A stretch of DNA of 64,000 nt from JBJXGV01 sp046160485 (GTDB lineage Bacteria; Orphanbacterota; Orphanbacteria; JBJXGV01): the NCBI GenBank assembly GCA_046160485.1, contig JBJXGV010000063.1, positions 23,862 through 87,861 on the forward strand, written 5' to 3'. Below the pieces are notes generated by a model. That model worked only from the letters and a program-made list of their open reading frames with translations, searched no databases and was not told the DNA's origin. Below are positions 33,492 through 41,929 of the stretch, piece by piece. Made by a program: the position numbers and the translations under genes. The stretch's first letter is position 1. The number at the start of each line of letters is the position of its first letter.

Positions 33492-34087
33492 AACGAGGCA
33501 GCGTAACGAAGCGAAAAGGGGCGAAGTTCCATGGAGGGATCGCGCCGCGCGTGGGCGAGATGTTGAGTCTCCTCGGGGAGGACCCAAATCGCGAGGGGCT
33601 TCTTAAGACCCCCGACCGCGTGGAGAAGTCGCTCCACTTTCTCACGAGCGGTTATCGCCAAAAGATCGGCGACATCATCAATGGAGCGGTCTTCGAGGAG
33701 GTGTGCGACGAGATGGTCGTCGTGCGGGACATCGATCTCTTCAGTCTCTGCGAACATCACCTCCTGCCGTTCTACGGGAAAGCGCACGTGGCGTATCTGC
33801 CCGACGGGAAGATCATCGGGCTGTCGAAGATTCCGCGCATCGTCGAAATGTTCGCGCGGCGCCTTCAAGTGCAGGAGCGCCTCACGACGCAGATCGCCGA
33901 GTGCATCGAAGCGCATTTGCACCCGCGCGGCGTCGGCGTCGTGATCGAGGCGTACCACCTCTGCATGGCGATGCGCGGCGTCCAAAAGCTCAACGCGTTT
34001 GCGACGACGAGCGCGATGCTCGGCGCATTCCGGCAAGATCGCGGAACGCGCGCGGAGTTCCTCAACTTCTTAAGCGCGCGCCGCTAG
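33488..34087 (+). CDS. folE: GTP cyclohydrolase I
   Basis: Zinc enzyme converting GTP to 7,8-dihydroneopterin triphosphate, the first step of folate and pterin synthesis. The 199 residues contain the zinc ligands Cys88 and His91 in SLCEHHLLPFYG and a later Cys in YHLCMAMRGVQ. GLSKIPRIVEMFARRLQVQE is also typical (GLSKIPRIV ... RLQVQERLT). ATG 33488 overlaps the upstream stop and follows a purine-rich GGAGAAAAGG. The product is the substrate expected for the PTPS-III enzyme upstream. Confidence 0.96.
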   Translation: MKRGSVTKRKGAKFHGGIAPRVGEMLSLLGEDPNREGLLKTPDRVEKSLHFLTSGYRQKIGDIINGAVFEEVCDEMVVVRDIDLFSLCEHHLLPFYGKAHVAYLPDGKIIGLSKIPRIVEMFARRLQVQERLTTQIAECIEAHLHPRGVGVVIEAYHLCMAMRGVQKLNAFATTSAMLGAFRQDRGTRAEFLNFLSARR

Positions 34088-34145
34088 CAGCGCGGTCGAA
34101 CGCGCGCGCGGCGTTGCGCCGAGAGCGGATGGAGAGCGGCATTCC

Positions 34146-34988
34146 ATGAAAGTCGGCTCGTACGAAATCTTCGCGGTCGAGGCCGAGACGTTTCGCCTCG
34201 ACGGCGGCGCGATGTTCGGCGTCGTGCCGCGCACGCTCTGGGAGAAGACGAATCCTCCGGACGACAAGAACCGAATCCGGATGACCACGCGCGTGCTCGT
34301 GTTGCGCGGCGACGGCCGCACGGCGATCGTCGATGCGGGGATCGGAGCGAAGGAGACCGAGAAGTTCCGCGGGATCTACGCCATGGGGCGCGCGGGAAGC
34401 CTCGTGGAATCACTGGCGCAGCGCGGCGTCGCCGCCGCCGACGTTACCGACGTGATTCTCTCGCATCTCCACTTCGATCACGCCGGCGGCGGGACGCGGC
34501 GCGACGGCGATCGCGTCGTTCCCGCGTTTCCGCGCGCGAACTATCACGTGCAGCGCGTCAACCTCGCGCAGGCGCGGCGGCCCAACGATCGCGATCGCGC
34601 GAGTTTCTTTCCCGACAACTTCGAGCCGCTCGCGCTCGCGGGCGTTCTGCGCGAACACGATCCCGACGCCGAGATTCTCCCCGGTGTTTTCGCGCGCGTG
34701 ACGAATGGCCATTCGCCCGGACACCAGATGATCGAGGTGATCGACGGACACGATAGTGTTGCGTTCGTCGGCGAAACCGCACCGATGACGAGCCATCTTC
34801 CGACTCCGTACGTGATGGGCTACGACCTCGAGCCCGTCGTCACAATGGAGGAGAAGAAGACGTGGCTTCCGCGTTGGGCGGAGCGCGGTACCGTGCTCGT
34901 GTTCGATCACGATCCCGACACCGGCGCGGCGCGCATCGAACCGGGTGCACGCGGGTACTTCCAAATCTCCGAGCGCATCACGCTGTGA
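34146..34988 (+). CDS. MBL-fold metallo-hydrolase
   Basis: 280 residues with the metallo-beta-lactamase fold. Metal ligands are in SHLHFDHAGG (His107, His109, Asp111, His112), GHSPGHQMI and the late FDHDPDTG. The length and order fit the AHL-lactonase/general MBL hydrolase group. No signal peptide is seen, so it should be cytoplasmic. GTG of the next gene overlaps its TGA. The substrate is not evident; the folate neighbourhood suggests a housekeeping hydrolase rather than an antibiotic function. Confidence 0.88.
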   Translation: MKVGSYEIFAVEAETFRLDGGAMFGVVPRTLWEKTNPPDDKNRIRMTTRVLVLRGDGRTAIVDAGIGAKETEKFRGIYAMGRAGSLVESLAQRGVAAADVTDVILSHLHFDHAGGGTRRDGDRVVPAFPRANYHVQRVNLAQARRPNDRDRASFFPDNFEPLALAGVLREHDPDAEILPGVFARVTNGHSPGHQMIEVIDGHDSVAFVGETAPMTSHLPTPYVMGYDLEPVVTMEEKKTWLPRWAERGTVLVFDHDPDTGAARIEPGARGYFQISERITL

Positions 34989-35863
34989 CGGACGAACGCG
35001 CGGGCGCCGCGGCGCGCGTGCCGGTCCTCATCGGCGAGAGGCTCAACCCGTCAGGCAATCCGCGCCTCGCGATGCGTCTGGCAGCGGGGGAGTGGGACGC
35101 GCTCGACGATGAAGCGCGCGCGCAGGCGGCGGGCGGCGCCGAATTTCTCGACGTCAACGGCGTCCTCGGCGGCGCGCGCGAGCGGGACATCCTCTTCGAG
35201 ATGATCGAGCGCGCGGAGCGCGTCGCGGCGCTACCGCTCGTTCTCGATTCGCGCGACGCGGCGCTTCTCGCGGAGGCGAGCGCACGCACACGCGCGCCTG
35301 CGATCCTCAGCTCGATTCCCGCGACGCGCGGCGCGCTCCGCGACGTACTGCCACGTGTCGCCGGCTCGGGTCGCGCGATCGTCGGGCTCGCGATGGGAGA
35401 CGATGGCGTTCGCGGCTCCGCCGAGGAACGATTTGCATGCGCCGAGCGCTTCGTGGCCGCCGGGCTCGCGCTCGGTGTTCCGCGCGAGAGTTTGATCGTC
35501 GATTGCCTCGCGATGCCGCTCCCTCCTCGCACCGCGGCGCAAGGCGCGAGCGCGATTGCGCCGCTCGGCGCCACGGTCGTCGCGAACGCCGCCGCGCTCG
35601 GCGCGATGCGTCTCGTGGCCGCGCGGCTCGGCGCACCGCTCCTGCTCGGCATCTCGAACGCCGCGTACGGCGCTCCCAACGCCGCCGAGCGCAGCCGCCG
35701 CGCGTGCGAGTTTCTCACCGCCGCGCTCGCCGCCGGCCTCGACTACGCGATCGCGAATCCTCTCGACGAGCGGATTCGTAGTATCCTACACGCCGCGAAG
35801 CGGGACCGCGGGCACGTCGCCCGTCCGATCTCGCCCGTCACACGAAAGGAGAACGCGGAATGA
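34985..35863 (+). CDS. Methyltetrahydrofolate methyltransferase-like pterin-binding protein
   Basis: TIM-barrel pterin-binding protein of 292 residues. It reads like the AcsE/MeTr family, not classic dihydropteroate synthase: IGERLNPSG at the start, GGAEFLDVNG, LVLDSRD, IVGLAMGDDGV, ESLIVDCLAMPL, LLLGISNAAYG and GLDYAIANPLDE follow MeTr order and spacing. MeTr moves the methyl of methyl-THF to a corrinoid protein. No corrinoid protein or CO-dehydrogenase gene is in the window, so its partner is unknown. GTG 34985 overlaps the upstream stop; its TGA overlaps lemA. Confidence 0.8.
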   Translation: MTDERAGAAARVPVLIGERLNPSGNPRLAMRLAAGEWDALDDEARAQAAGGAEFLDVNGVLGGARERDILFEMIERAERVAALPLVLDSRDAALLAEASARTRAPAILSSIPATRGALRDVLPRVAGSGRAIVGLAMGDDGVRGSAEERFACAERFVAAGLALGVPRESLIVDCLAMPLPPRTAAQGASAIAPLGATVVANAAALGAMRLVAARLGAPLLLGISNAAYGAPNAAERSRRACEFLTAALAAGLDYAIANPLDERIRSILHAAKRDRGHVARPISPVTRKENAE

Positions 35864-36417
35864 TCTTTCTCGTGCTCGCGGGAATCGTGGTGCTTGCCGC
35901 AGTCTGGGCGATCGGAATCTTCAACGGGCTCGTCGGCCTGCGCAACCAAGTTCAGAACGCGTGGAAGCAGATCGACGTTCAGCTCAAGCGCCGTCACGAT
36001 CTCATCCCCAATCTCGTGAACACCGTGAAGGGGATGATGAAGTTCGAACAGGACACGCTGACGAAGGTGATGGAGGCGCGCGCGAAGGCGGTCGGCGCGA
36101 CGAGCGTCGGCGCGAAGGGCGCTGCCGAGGGAGAACTCACGCAAGCGCTCGGCCGGCTCTTCGCCGTCGTCGAGAACTATCCCGATCTGAAGTCCAACGT
36201 GAACGTCCTGAAGTTGCAAGAGGAACTCACGACGACCGAGAATCAAATCGGATTCTCGCGCCAGCACTACAACGATTTGGTGATGCGCTACAACACGCGC
36301 CAAGAGGTGTTCCCGACGAATCTCGTCGCGGGGATGCTCGGCTTCCAACGTTCGGAGTTTCTCGAGATCGCGGAGACGGAGCGCGCCACGCCGGCGGTCG
36401 ATCTCTCTCTGTCGTGA
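35860..36417 (+). CDS. lemA: LemA family protein
   Basis: 185 residues with one N-terminal membrane helix (1-20) and the helical LemA domain: LRNQVQNAWKQIDVQLKRRHDLIPNLV (visible as NQVQNAWKQIDVQLKRR and HDLIPNLV), ENYPDLKSN, and a C-terminal FSRQHYNDLVMRYNTRQEVFPTNLVA part. LemA proteins are often next to M48 proteases of the HtpX group, as here, and may assist membrane proteolysis; their exact function is not established. It overlaps both neighbours by 4 bp. Confidence 0.93.
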   Translation: MIFLVLAGIVVLAAVWAIGIFNGLVGLRNQVQNAWKQIDVQLKRRHDLIPNLVNTVKGMMKFEQDTLTKVMEARAKAVGATSVGAKGAAEGELTQALGRLFAVVENYPDLKSNVNVLKLQEELTTTENQIGFSRQHYNDLVMRYNTRQEVFPTNLVAGMLGFQRSEFLEIAETERATPAVDLSLS

Positions 36418-37430
36418 GCGCGGCGGCGCCGTCCGCGCGGCGTGATCTCTGGCAGGAGCAGGCGCGCAATCGACGCAACACGTGGTTCCTCATCGCGGGA
36501 TTCGTCGCGCTCCTCGGCATACTCGGCTTCGGCGCGGACTTTTTTATCTGGACGCGTGCGGGCGACGGCGAGTTCCCGAGCGGCTTCGTGCCGATCGCCA
36601 CGCCGATCGCGCTCGCCGTCGGATTACTGCAGTCGGTCGGCGGCTACATGGCCGGCGCCAGCGCCGTGCTCTCGTCGACGCGCGCGCGGCCGGCCGACCC
36701 TGCGAATCCGCGCGAGGAGATCCTCCTCAACGTCGTGCAAGAGATGCGCGCCGCCTCCGGCCTGCCGATGCCGCGCGTCTACGTGGTGCCGGATCACGAC
36801 CCGAACGCGTTCGCCGTCGGCCGCAGCCCGGAACACGCGGCGATCGCGGTGACGGAGGGGCTTCTCGATCAACTCGATCGCGAAGAGTTGCAGGGCGTGA
36901 TCGCGCACGAGATGGCGCACATCCGCAATCTCGACATCCGAACGATGACGCTCGTCGCCGCGCTTCTCGGCGCGCTCGTGCTGATCTCCGATCTTTCGCT
37001 GCGCATGTTGCGCTTCGGCGGCGGCGGCTCGAACTCGCGCCGAAGCAGCCGCGATGGCGGCGGCGGCGGTGGCGGCCCGCTCGTTCTCGTTTTCCTCGTG
37101 CTGTGGATTCTGCTTGCGGTCGTCACGCCGATTCTCGGGCAGATGCTCGCGTTCGCCGTCTCGCGCTCGCGCGAGTTCGACGCCGACGCGAGTGCGGCGG
37201 AGTTCACGCGCAACCCGGTCGGGCTCGCGAAGGCGCTCCGCAAGATCGACGCGGCGGCCGAACCGACGCGCAGCGTGAAGCGCGGCTCCGCGCACCTCTG
37301 CATCGCCGATCCGCAGGGGCGCGCGGTGAACAAATCGGAAGGCGCGCTCGCCTCGCTCTTCGCGACGCATCCTCCCATCGCGAAACGGATCGCGATACTC
37401 GAGAACATGGCGGGCGTGGGGAACGCGTGA
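36414..37430 (+). CDS. M48-family (HtpX-like) membrane zinc protease
   Basis: 338 residues with membrane helices near 25-45, 60-80, 180-200 and 225-245, and the active-site HEMAH at 165-169. The third ligand Glu is in SRSREFDADASAAEF. A Gly/Ser/Arg-rich loop of about 25 residues after the helix following the active site is a low-complexity insert. HtpX-like enzymes degrade damaged membrane proteins. GTG 36414 overlaps the lemA TGA. The chosen start avoids the Arg-rich frame extending through lemA. Confidence 0.92.
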   Translation: MSAAAPSARRDLWQEQARNRRNTWFLIAGFVALLGILGFGADFFIWTRAGDGEFPSGFVPIATPIALAVGLLQSVGGYMAGASAVLSSTRARPADPANPREEILLNVVQEMRAASGLPMPRVYVVPDHDPNAFAVGRSPEHAAIAVTEGLLDQLDREELQGVIAHEMAHIRNLDIRTMTLVAALLGALVLISDLSLRMLRFGGGGSNSRRSSRDGGGGGGGPLVLVFLVLWILLAVVTPILGQMLAFAVSRSREFDADASAAEFTRNPVGLAKALRKIDAAAEPTRSVKRGSAHLCIADPQGRAVNKSEGALASLFATHPPIAKRIAILENMAGVGNA

Positions 37431-37513
37431 CGCGGTAGACAACTCGCGCCGCTCCGTCCACACTCGCGCCGGGCGACGAGAGACGAAATACGACATGCGA
37501 CATCCGACGAAGT

Positions 37514-37536
37514 GCGGCCGCCGCGATCGCGGCCGC
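37514..37536. repeat. GC-rich inverted repeat before ypfJ
   Basis: GCGGCCGC (37514-37521) and its copy at 37529-37536 flank a seven-base loop. It lies just before the ypfJ RBS and has no U run, so it is more likely a leader hairpin than a terminator. The palindrome itself is only GC-rich, and chance is possible. Confidence 0.35.
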
Positions 37537-37553
37537 CCCACCGGGAGGCAATG

Positions 37554-38405
37554 ATGCGCTGGCAGAATCGACGACGGAGCGACAACATGGAGGATCGGCG
37601 AGGCGCGTCACCGTCGCGGCTCGCCATCGGCGGCGGCGTTGGCACGCTCGCGGTCGTCGTCATCGCGCTTCTCTTCGGCGCCGATCCGACCGCGATTCTG
37701 CAGCAGCTCCAAGGAACACAAGTTTCGGTCCCGTCGGAGTCGGGCGTGATCGATCCGGCGCAGCAGGAACTCGCCGAGTTCGTGTCCGTGATTTTGGCGG
37801 ACACGGAAGACGTCTGGCGTCAGATCTTCGAGTCGAGCGGCGCGACGTACGAGGAGCCGCGCCTCGTCCTCTTCTCGGGCGGCGTCGAGTCCGCCTGCGG
37901 AATGGCGAGCGCCGCGATGGGGCCGTTCTACTGCCCGGGCGACGCGAAGGTCTACATCGACCTGAGCTTCTACGAGGATCTTCAGAATCGCTTCCAAGCG
38001 CCGGGCGATTTCGCGCAGGCATACGTGATCGCGCACGAGATCGGCCATCATGTGCAGAACCAACTCGGAGTGATGGAGCGGGTGAACGCGGCGCGCGGAC
38101 GCGTGAGCGAGTCCGAGTTCAACGAGATTTCCGTGCGGCTCGAGCTGCAGGCCGATTTCCTCGCGGGCGTCTGGGCGCATCACGCGCGGAAGAGCCGCGA
38201 TTTTCTCGAGGCCGGCGACATCGAGGAGGCGCTGCGCGCGGCGAGCGCGATCGGCGACGATCGTCTGCAAAAACAGTCGCAGGGCTACATCGTTCCCGAT
38301 TCGTTTACGCACGGCACGTCGGAGCAGCGCGTACGCTGGTTCCGCAAGGGGCTCGAGACCGGCGACGTCACGCAGGGCGACACGTTTATGGCGAACACTC
38401 TGTAG
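37554..38405 (+). CDS. ypfJ: YpfJ-family neutral zinc metallopeptidase
   Basis: 283-residue membrane-anchored zincin. A hydrophilic N-terminus is followed by one helix (about 22-42) and an external domain with ESACGMASAAMGPFYCPGD, the site HEIGHH at 161-166, and LELQADFLAGVWAHH with the third ligand region. Two ATGs occur (37551, 37554); the second lies five bases after GGGAGG and is preferred. It follows the HtpX-like gene by 123 bp. Together with LemA and HtpX it suggests an envelope proteolysis group. Confidence 0.93.
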   Translation: MRWQNRRRSDNMEDRRGASPSRLAIGGGVGTLAVVVIALLFGADPTAILQQLQGTQVSVPSESGVIDPAQQELAEFVSVILADTEDVWRQIFESSGATYEEPRLVLFSGGVESACGMASAAMGPFYCPGDAKVYIDLSFYEDLQNRFQAPGDFAQAYVIAHEIGHHVQNQLGVMERVNAARGRVSESEFNEISVRLELQADFLAGVWAHHARKSRDFLEAGDIEEALRAASAIGDDRLQKQSQGYIVPDSFTHGTSEQRVRWFRKGLETGDVTQGDTFMANTL

Positions 38406-38417
38406 CGTCGCGAGGCG

Positions 38418-39581
38418 TTACAGCGTCGCGCCGATGTCTCGAATCGGAACGACCGTCCACGACTGATCGATCGGCTTCCCCGTCACGATCGCGCCGGCCG
38501 CGCCGTGCGCCTCCGCGGCGCGCACACGATCACGAACGCTTGCCATCCCCAGATCCCAGCCTTCGACGACGACCCAGAGTTCCTGATCGGAGTCGTACTC
38601 GCGATAGCGGTCGAGCATGGCGCCGACCCACGCGCCTGGCGCGCCGAACGCCGGGTCGTCGCGGCCGAACGTTCGGTCGAGCGCGAGAAGCCCGACGGCC
38701 GGGCGCGCGGCGAGAAGATGAATCAGGCGCGGGTAGGACTCGAGCGCGTCGGGGTGCGTGCAGAGCATGCGGCCGTAACCGAGCGTCGTCTCCGCATCCG
38801 CGACGCCGGCGTGCGCGACGCCCGCCTCGCACTCCTCCGTGATGACGGGCACCGCGGTGAGCCCGGGGAAACGCTCCTCGATCGCTTCCGCGAAGAGGAT
38901 CGGCGCGACCGGATCGCCGCCGAACGCGCCTTCGCCTCCGCCGAGTGCGATCTTCTCGCCGATCGATCCGTCCCACATCCGGCAGAACGCGTTCCCGCAG
39001 CCGCATCCTTCGGGCGCGCCGAGGACGTCGTTGAGGAAAACGCGCCGCGCCACGCCGCGCGGCGCGGCCTCGAGAATGCGTGCGACCTTCTCGACCTCGT
39101 AGTCGAAGACCTCTTTGTTGTTGATGCAAACCCACTCGGCGACCGCGACCGGCTCGCCGCCGAAGAAGATGGTTTTATGCGGGCGATGAAGCCACGCCGC
39201 GTTGCTCGCGGCGGCGGCGGGGTCGCGGCCGACCTCGATCCAGTAGTCGACGGCGAGGCCGGCGTCCTCCGCGCCTGCAATCGCGGCGCGGACCGCGATC
39301 GCGGCACTCGAGTCGATGGCGCCTCGATCGTCGCTTCGAACCGGAACGCCGAGCGGCGACAGATCGATGACGACTCGCGTGAATCCCTCGTCGCGAAGCC
39401 GCGCGAGGTCGCGCGACGCGAGCGATTCCGCGTCGTCGAGAAACGCAGCGGGAAGATGCGGCGATCGAGACGTCCGTGCGCGGCCCGCCGCGGAAGCGAG
39501 CGCGATGACGAACCCGACCGCCGCGACGAGAAGCAGCGCGAGTCCGAAAAGGTGGCTGGCTCTTGGTTCTTCGTGCCTCAA
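38418..39581 (-). CDS. Membrane-anchored protein of unknown function, TIM-barrel-like
   Basis: 387 residues with one N-terminal membrane segment (about 11-32). The mature part alternates strands and helices: VVIDLSPLG, DYWIEVGRD, VAEWVCINN, RVFLNDVLG, and TAVPVITEE, which fits a barrel of the sort seen in some glycoside-hydrolase-like proteins. A Cys cluster GCGCGNAFC sits after the NDVLG strand where such proteins sometimes bind metal or form a disulfide. Asp/Glu residues at strand ends could be catalytic. I do not recognise the family. It converges on ypfJ with a 12-bp gap. Confidence 0.65.
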   Translation of the reverse strand: MRHEEPRASHLFGLALLLVAAVGFVIALASAAGRARTSRSPHLPAAFLDDAESLASRDLARLRDEGFTRVVIDLSPLGVPVRSDDRGAIDSSAAIAVRAAIAGAEDAGLAVDYWIEVGRDPAAAASNAAWLHRPHKTIFFGGEPVAVAEWVCINNKEVFDYEVEKVARILEAAPRGVARRVFLNDVLGAPEGCGCGNAFCRMWDGSIGEKIALGGGEGAFGGDPVAPILFAEAIEERFPGLTAVPVITEECEAGVAHAGVADAETTLGYGRMLCTHPDALESYPRLIHLLAARPAVGLLALDRTFGRDDPAFGAPGAWVGAMLDRYREYDSDQELWVVVEGWDLGMASVRDRVRAAEAHGAAGAIVTGKPIDQSWTVVPIRDIGATL

Positions 39582-39742
39582 CGCGTCTCCTTGCGGGGGC
39601 GAGGCGGCGAGTGTAGCACGCGCTCTTCGCGGCGGACTCAGAGCGGAAAGGAACCGATCCCCGGCGCGCCGAGTTTGCGATAGACTTCGCGGCGGTCATC
39701 GCCGATCCCGCGTTCGCCCGAGCAGCCACGTTTGGAGGTCAC

Positions 39743-41929
39743 ATGAAGATTCGCGTTCGCCAGTCGATCACTCTATCGAGCCGTTTTCGTTTACTTGCTC
39801 CCCGCGTGATGACCGTCGCGTTGATTCTCGGCGCGTTCGCCACATTCGCGGCATTCGGCACCGCCGCGCAGGCCGCCGCGTCGACGCCGGCGGCGCCCGC
39901 GTCCGCCGCGCATCCCGCGTGGATGGCGCAGTCGCTGCGCAACGCCGAGGCCGCTCTCGTCGCGCAGCACGGCGAGGCGCAGCGCGAACGCGCCGCGCGC
40001 GGTCTCGCGCAGATCGCCGATTTCTGGCGCGAGGAGGACGGCGGCGCCGCGGACTTCGAAGAGTTCGCGCGCACGCACTTCGCCGGCGACGGCGAGACGC
40101 ACGACGCGATGTTCGCCCGCTTCCAATTCCTCCTCGAGCAAGTCGACGGTCACATGAACGAGATCGGCCGCGAGCTTCGCCAGCAGTCGGAGCTGACGCT
40201 CGGAACGGTTTACCCGTTCGACGAAATCTGCGCCGCGTACGATCCCGGCGCGCATCTCACCGACGATTTCTTCGGAAACAAGATCGCGTTCGTCGTGCTG
40301 CTGAATTTCCCGCTCACGACACTCGAGGAGCGGCTCAACGATGGGAAGAATTGGTCGCGGCGTCGTTGGGCCGAAGTGCGGCTTGCGCAGCGATTCTCCA
40401 AGCGCATCCCCGCGGACGTGAACCTCGCCGTGAACGAAGCCTACGCTGCCGCCGAGCAATACATCGCGTCGTACAACATCTGGATGCACCACGTCCTCGA
40501 CGACAAGGGGAAGCGAGTCTTTCCGTCGAAGCTGCGGCTTCTGACGCACTGGAATCTGCGCGACGAGATCAAGGCGAGCTACAGCGATCCGAAGGATGGG
40601 CTCGCGAAGCAGCGCGCGCTCCAGCAGGTGATGGAGCGCATCGTGACGCAGACGATACCGGCATGCGTCGTCGACAATCCGCGCTACGACTGGAATCCGA
40701 CCACGAACGAAGTGAAGCCGTCGCCGAAGAAGGCGATCGAGGACGACGCGCCCGAGAATCGCGGGGCGCCCGCGACCGGAACGCCGCTCAACGCCCCCGA
40801 GCCGGATACGCGCTACGCGATGCTCCTCGGCACGTTCCGCGCGTCGCGGCTCGTCGATCCCTACTCGCCGACCGCCCCGACGCTCATCGCGCGCCGCTTC
40901 GATGAGGACCGCGAGATTCCCGAGGCGCGCATGGAGTCGATGCTCAAGGCCGTGCTCACGTCGCCGGTCGTGCCGCAGGTCGCGAAGCTCATCGAGCAAC
41001 GACTCGGCCGGCCGCTCGAGCCGTTCGACGTCTGGTACAACGGCTTCAAGGCGCGCGGCACGTACACCGAAGAGGAACTCGACGCGATCACGAAGAAGAA
41101 GTATCCGACGCCCGACGCGTACAAGAGCGACATGCCGCGTTTGCTCGTCGATCTCGATTTCACGCCGGAGCGTGCCGAGTATCTGGCGAACAACATCATC
41201 GTCGATGCGGCGCGCGGCTCCGGCCATGCGCTCGGCGCGCAGATGCGCACGGCGAAGACTCACCTGCGCACGCGCGTCGAACCCGACGGTATGAACTACA
41301 AGGGCTACAACATCGCGGTGCACGAGATGGGGCACAACGTCGAGCAGACGTTCTCGCTCAATGATATCGATCACACGCTCTTGAGCGGCGTGCCGAATAA
41401 CGCGTTCACGGAGGCGCTCGCGTTCGTGTTCCAGGGGCGCGACCTCGAATTGCTCGGACTCTCGACGCCCGACGCGAAGAGCCACGCGCTCGCGACGCTC
41501 CACGATTTCTGGGGGACGTTCGAGATCAGCGGCGTCGCGCTGGTCGACATGGCCGTCTGGCATTGGATGTACGACCATCCCGAGTGCACGGCGGCCGAAC
41601 TGCGCGACGCGACGATCGAAATCTCCAAGCGCATCTGGAACGAATACTACGCGCCGGTTTTCGGGACTCGCGACGTCGTGCTTCTCGGAATCTACTCGCA
41701 CATGATCAGCCTCTCGATGTATCTGCCGGACTACCCGATCGGCCACCTGATCGCGTTTCAGATCGAGGAGAAGATGCACGCCGCCGGAAAGATCGGTCCC
41801 GAGTTCGAGCGCGTTTCGAAGATCGGAAGCGTCACGCCCGACATGTGGATGATCGAGGCGACCGGAAAGCCCGTGGGGCCCGAGGCGCTGCTCGCGGCGA
41901 CCGAGCGCGCGCTCGCCGACTTGCGATGA
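39743..41929 (+). CDS. Large exported zinc metallopeptidase-like protein
   Basis: 728 residues with a signal peptide (basic start, hydrophobic 22-45, AQAAAS cleavage region). The site HEMGH is at 527-531, with Glu557 in NAFTEALAF as the likely third ligand, which is gluzincin-like. The rest is mostly helical, in keeping with M3/M32-type architecture, but no named family is certain. The C-terminal DMWMIEATGKPVGP resembles the end of some large helical peptidases. The stop overlaps the DHH gene start (ATGA). It is probably periplasmic or surface-located. Confidence 0.78.
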   Translation: MKIRVRQSITLSSRFRLLAPRVMTVALILGAFATFAAFGTAAQAAASTPAAPASAAHPAWMAQSLRNAEAALVAQHGEAQRERAARGLAQIADFWREEDGGAADFEEFARTHFAGDGETHDAMFARFQFLLEQVDGHMNEIGRELRQQSELTLGTVYPFDEICAAYDPGAHLTDDFFGNKIAFVVLLNFPLTTLEERLNDGKNWSRRRWAEVRLAQRFSKRIPADVNLAVNEAYAAAEQYIASYNIWMHHVLDDKGKRVFPSKLRLLTHWNLRDEIKASYSDPKDGLAKQRALQQVMERIVTQTIPACVVDNPRYDWNPTTNEVKPSPKKAIEDDAPENRGAPATGTPLNAPEPDTRYAMLLGTFRASRLVDPYSPTAPTLIARRFDEDREIPEARMESMLKAVLTSPVVPQVAKLIEQRLGRPLEPFDVWYNGFKARGTYTEEELDAITKKKYPTPDAYKSDMPRLLVDLDFTPERAEYLANNIIVDAARGSGHALGAQMRTAKTHLRTRVEPDGMNYKGYNIAVHEMGHNVEQTFSLNDIDHTLLSGVPNNAFTEALAFVFQGRDLELLGLSTPDAKSHALATLHDFWGTFEISGVALVDMAVWHWMYDHPECTAAELRDATIEISKRIWNEYYAPVFGTRDVVLLGIYSHMISLSMYLPDYPIGHLIAFQIEEKMHAAGKIGPEFERVSKIGSVTPDMWMIEATGKPVGPEALLAATERALADLR

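Noticed and set aside
34985..35863. Dihydropteroate synthase call
   Set aside because: Motif order fits the MeTr/AcsE family better than FolP.
37514..37536. GC hairpin as an intrinsic terminator
   Set aside because: No U run follows on either strand.
39791..41779. 662-codon minus-strand frame opposite the zincin gene
   Set aside because: Plus strand has signal peptide and HEMGH; the antisense product is charge-rich noise.
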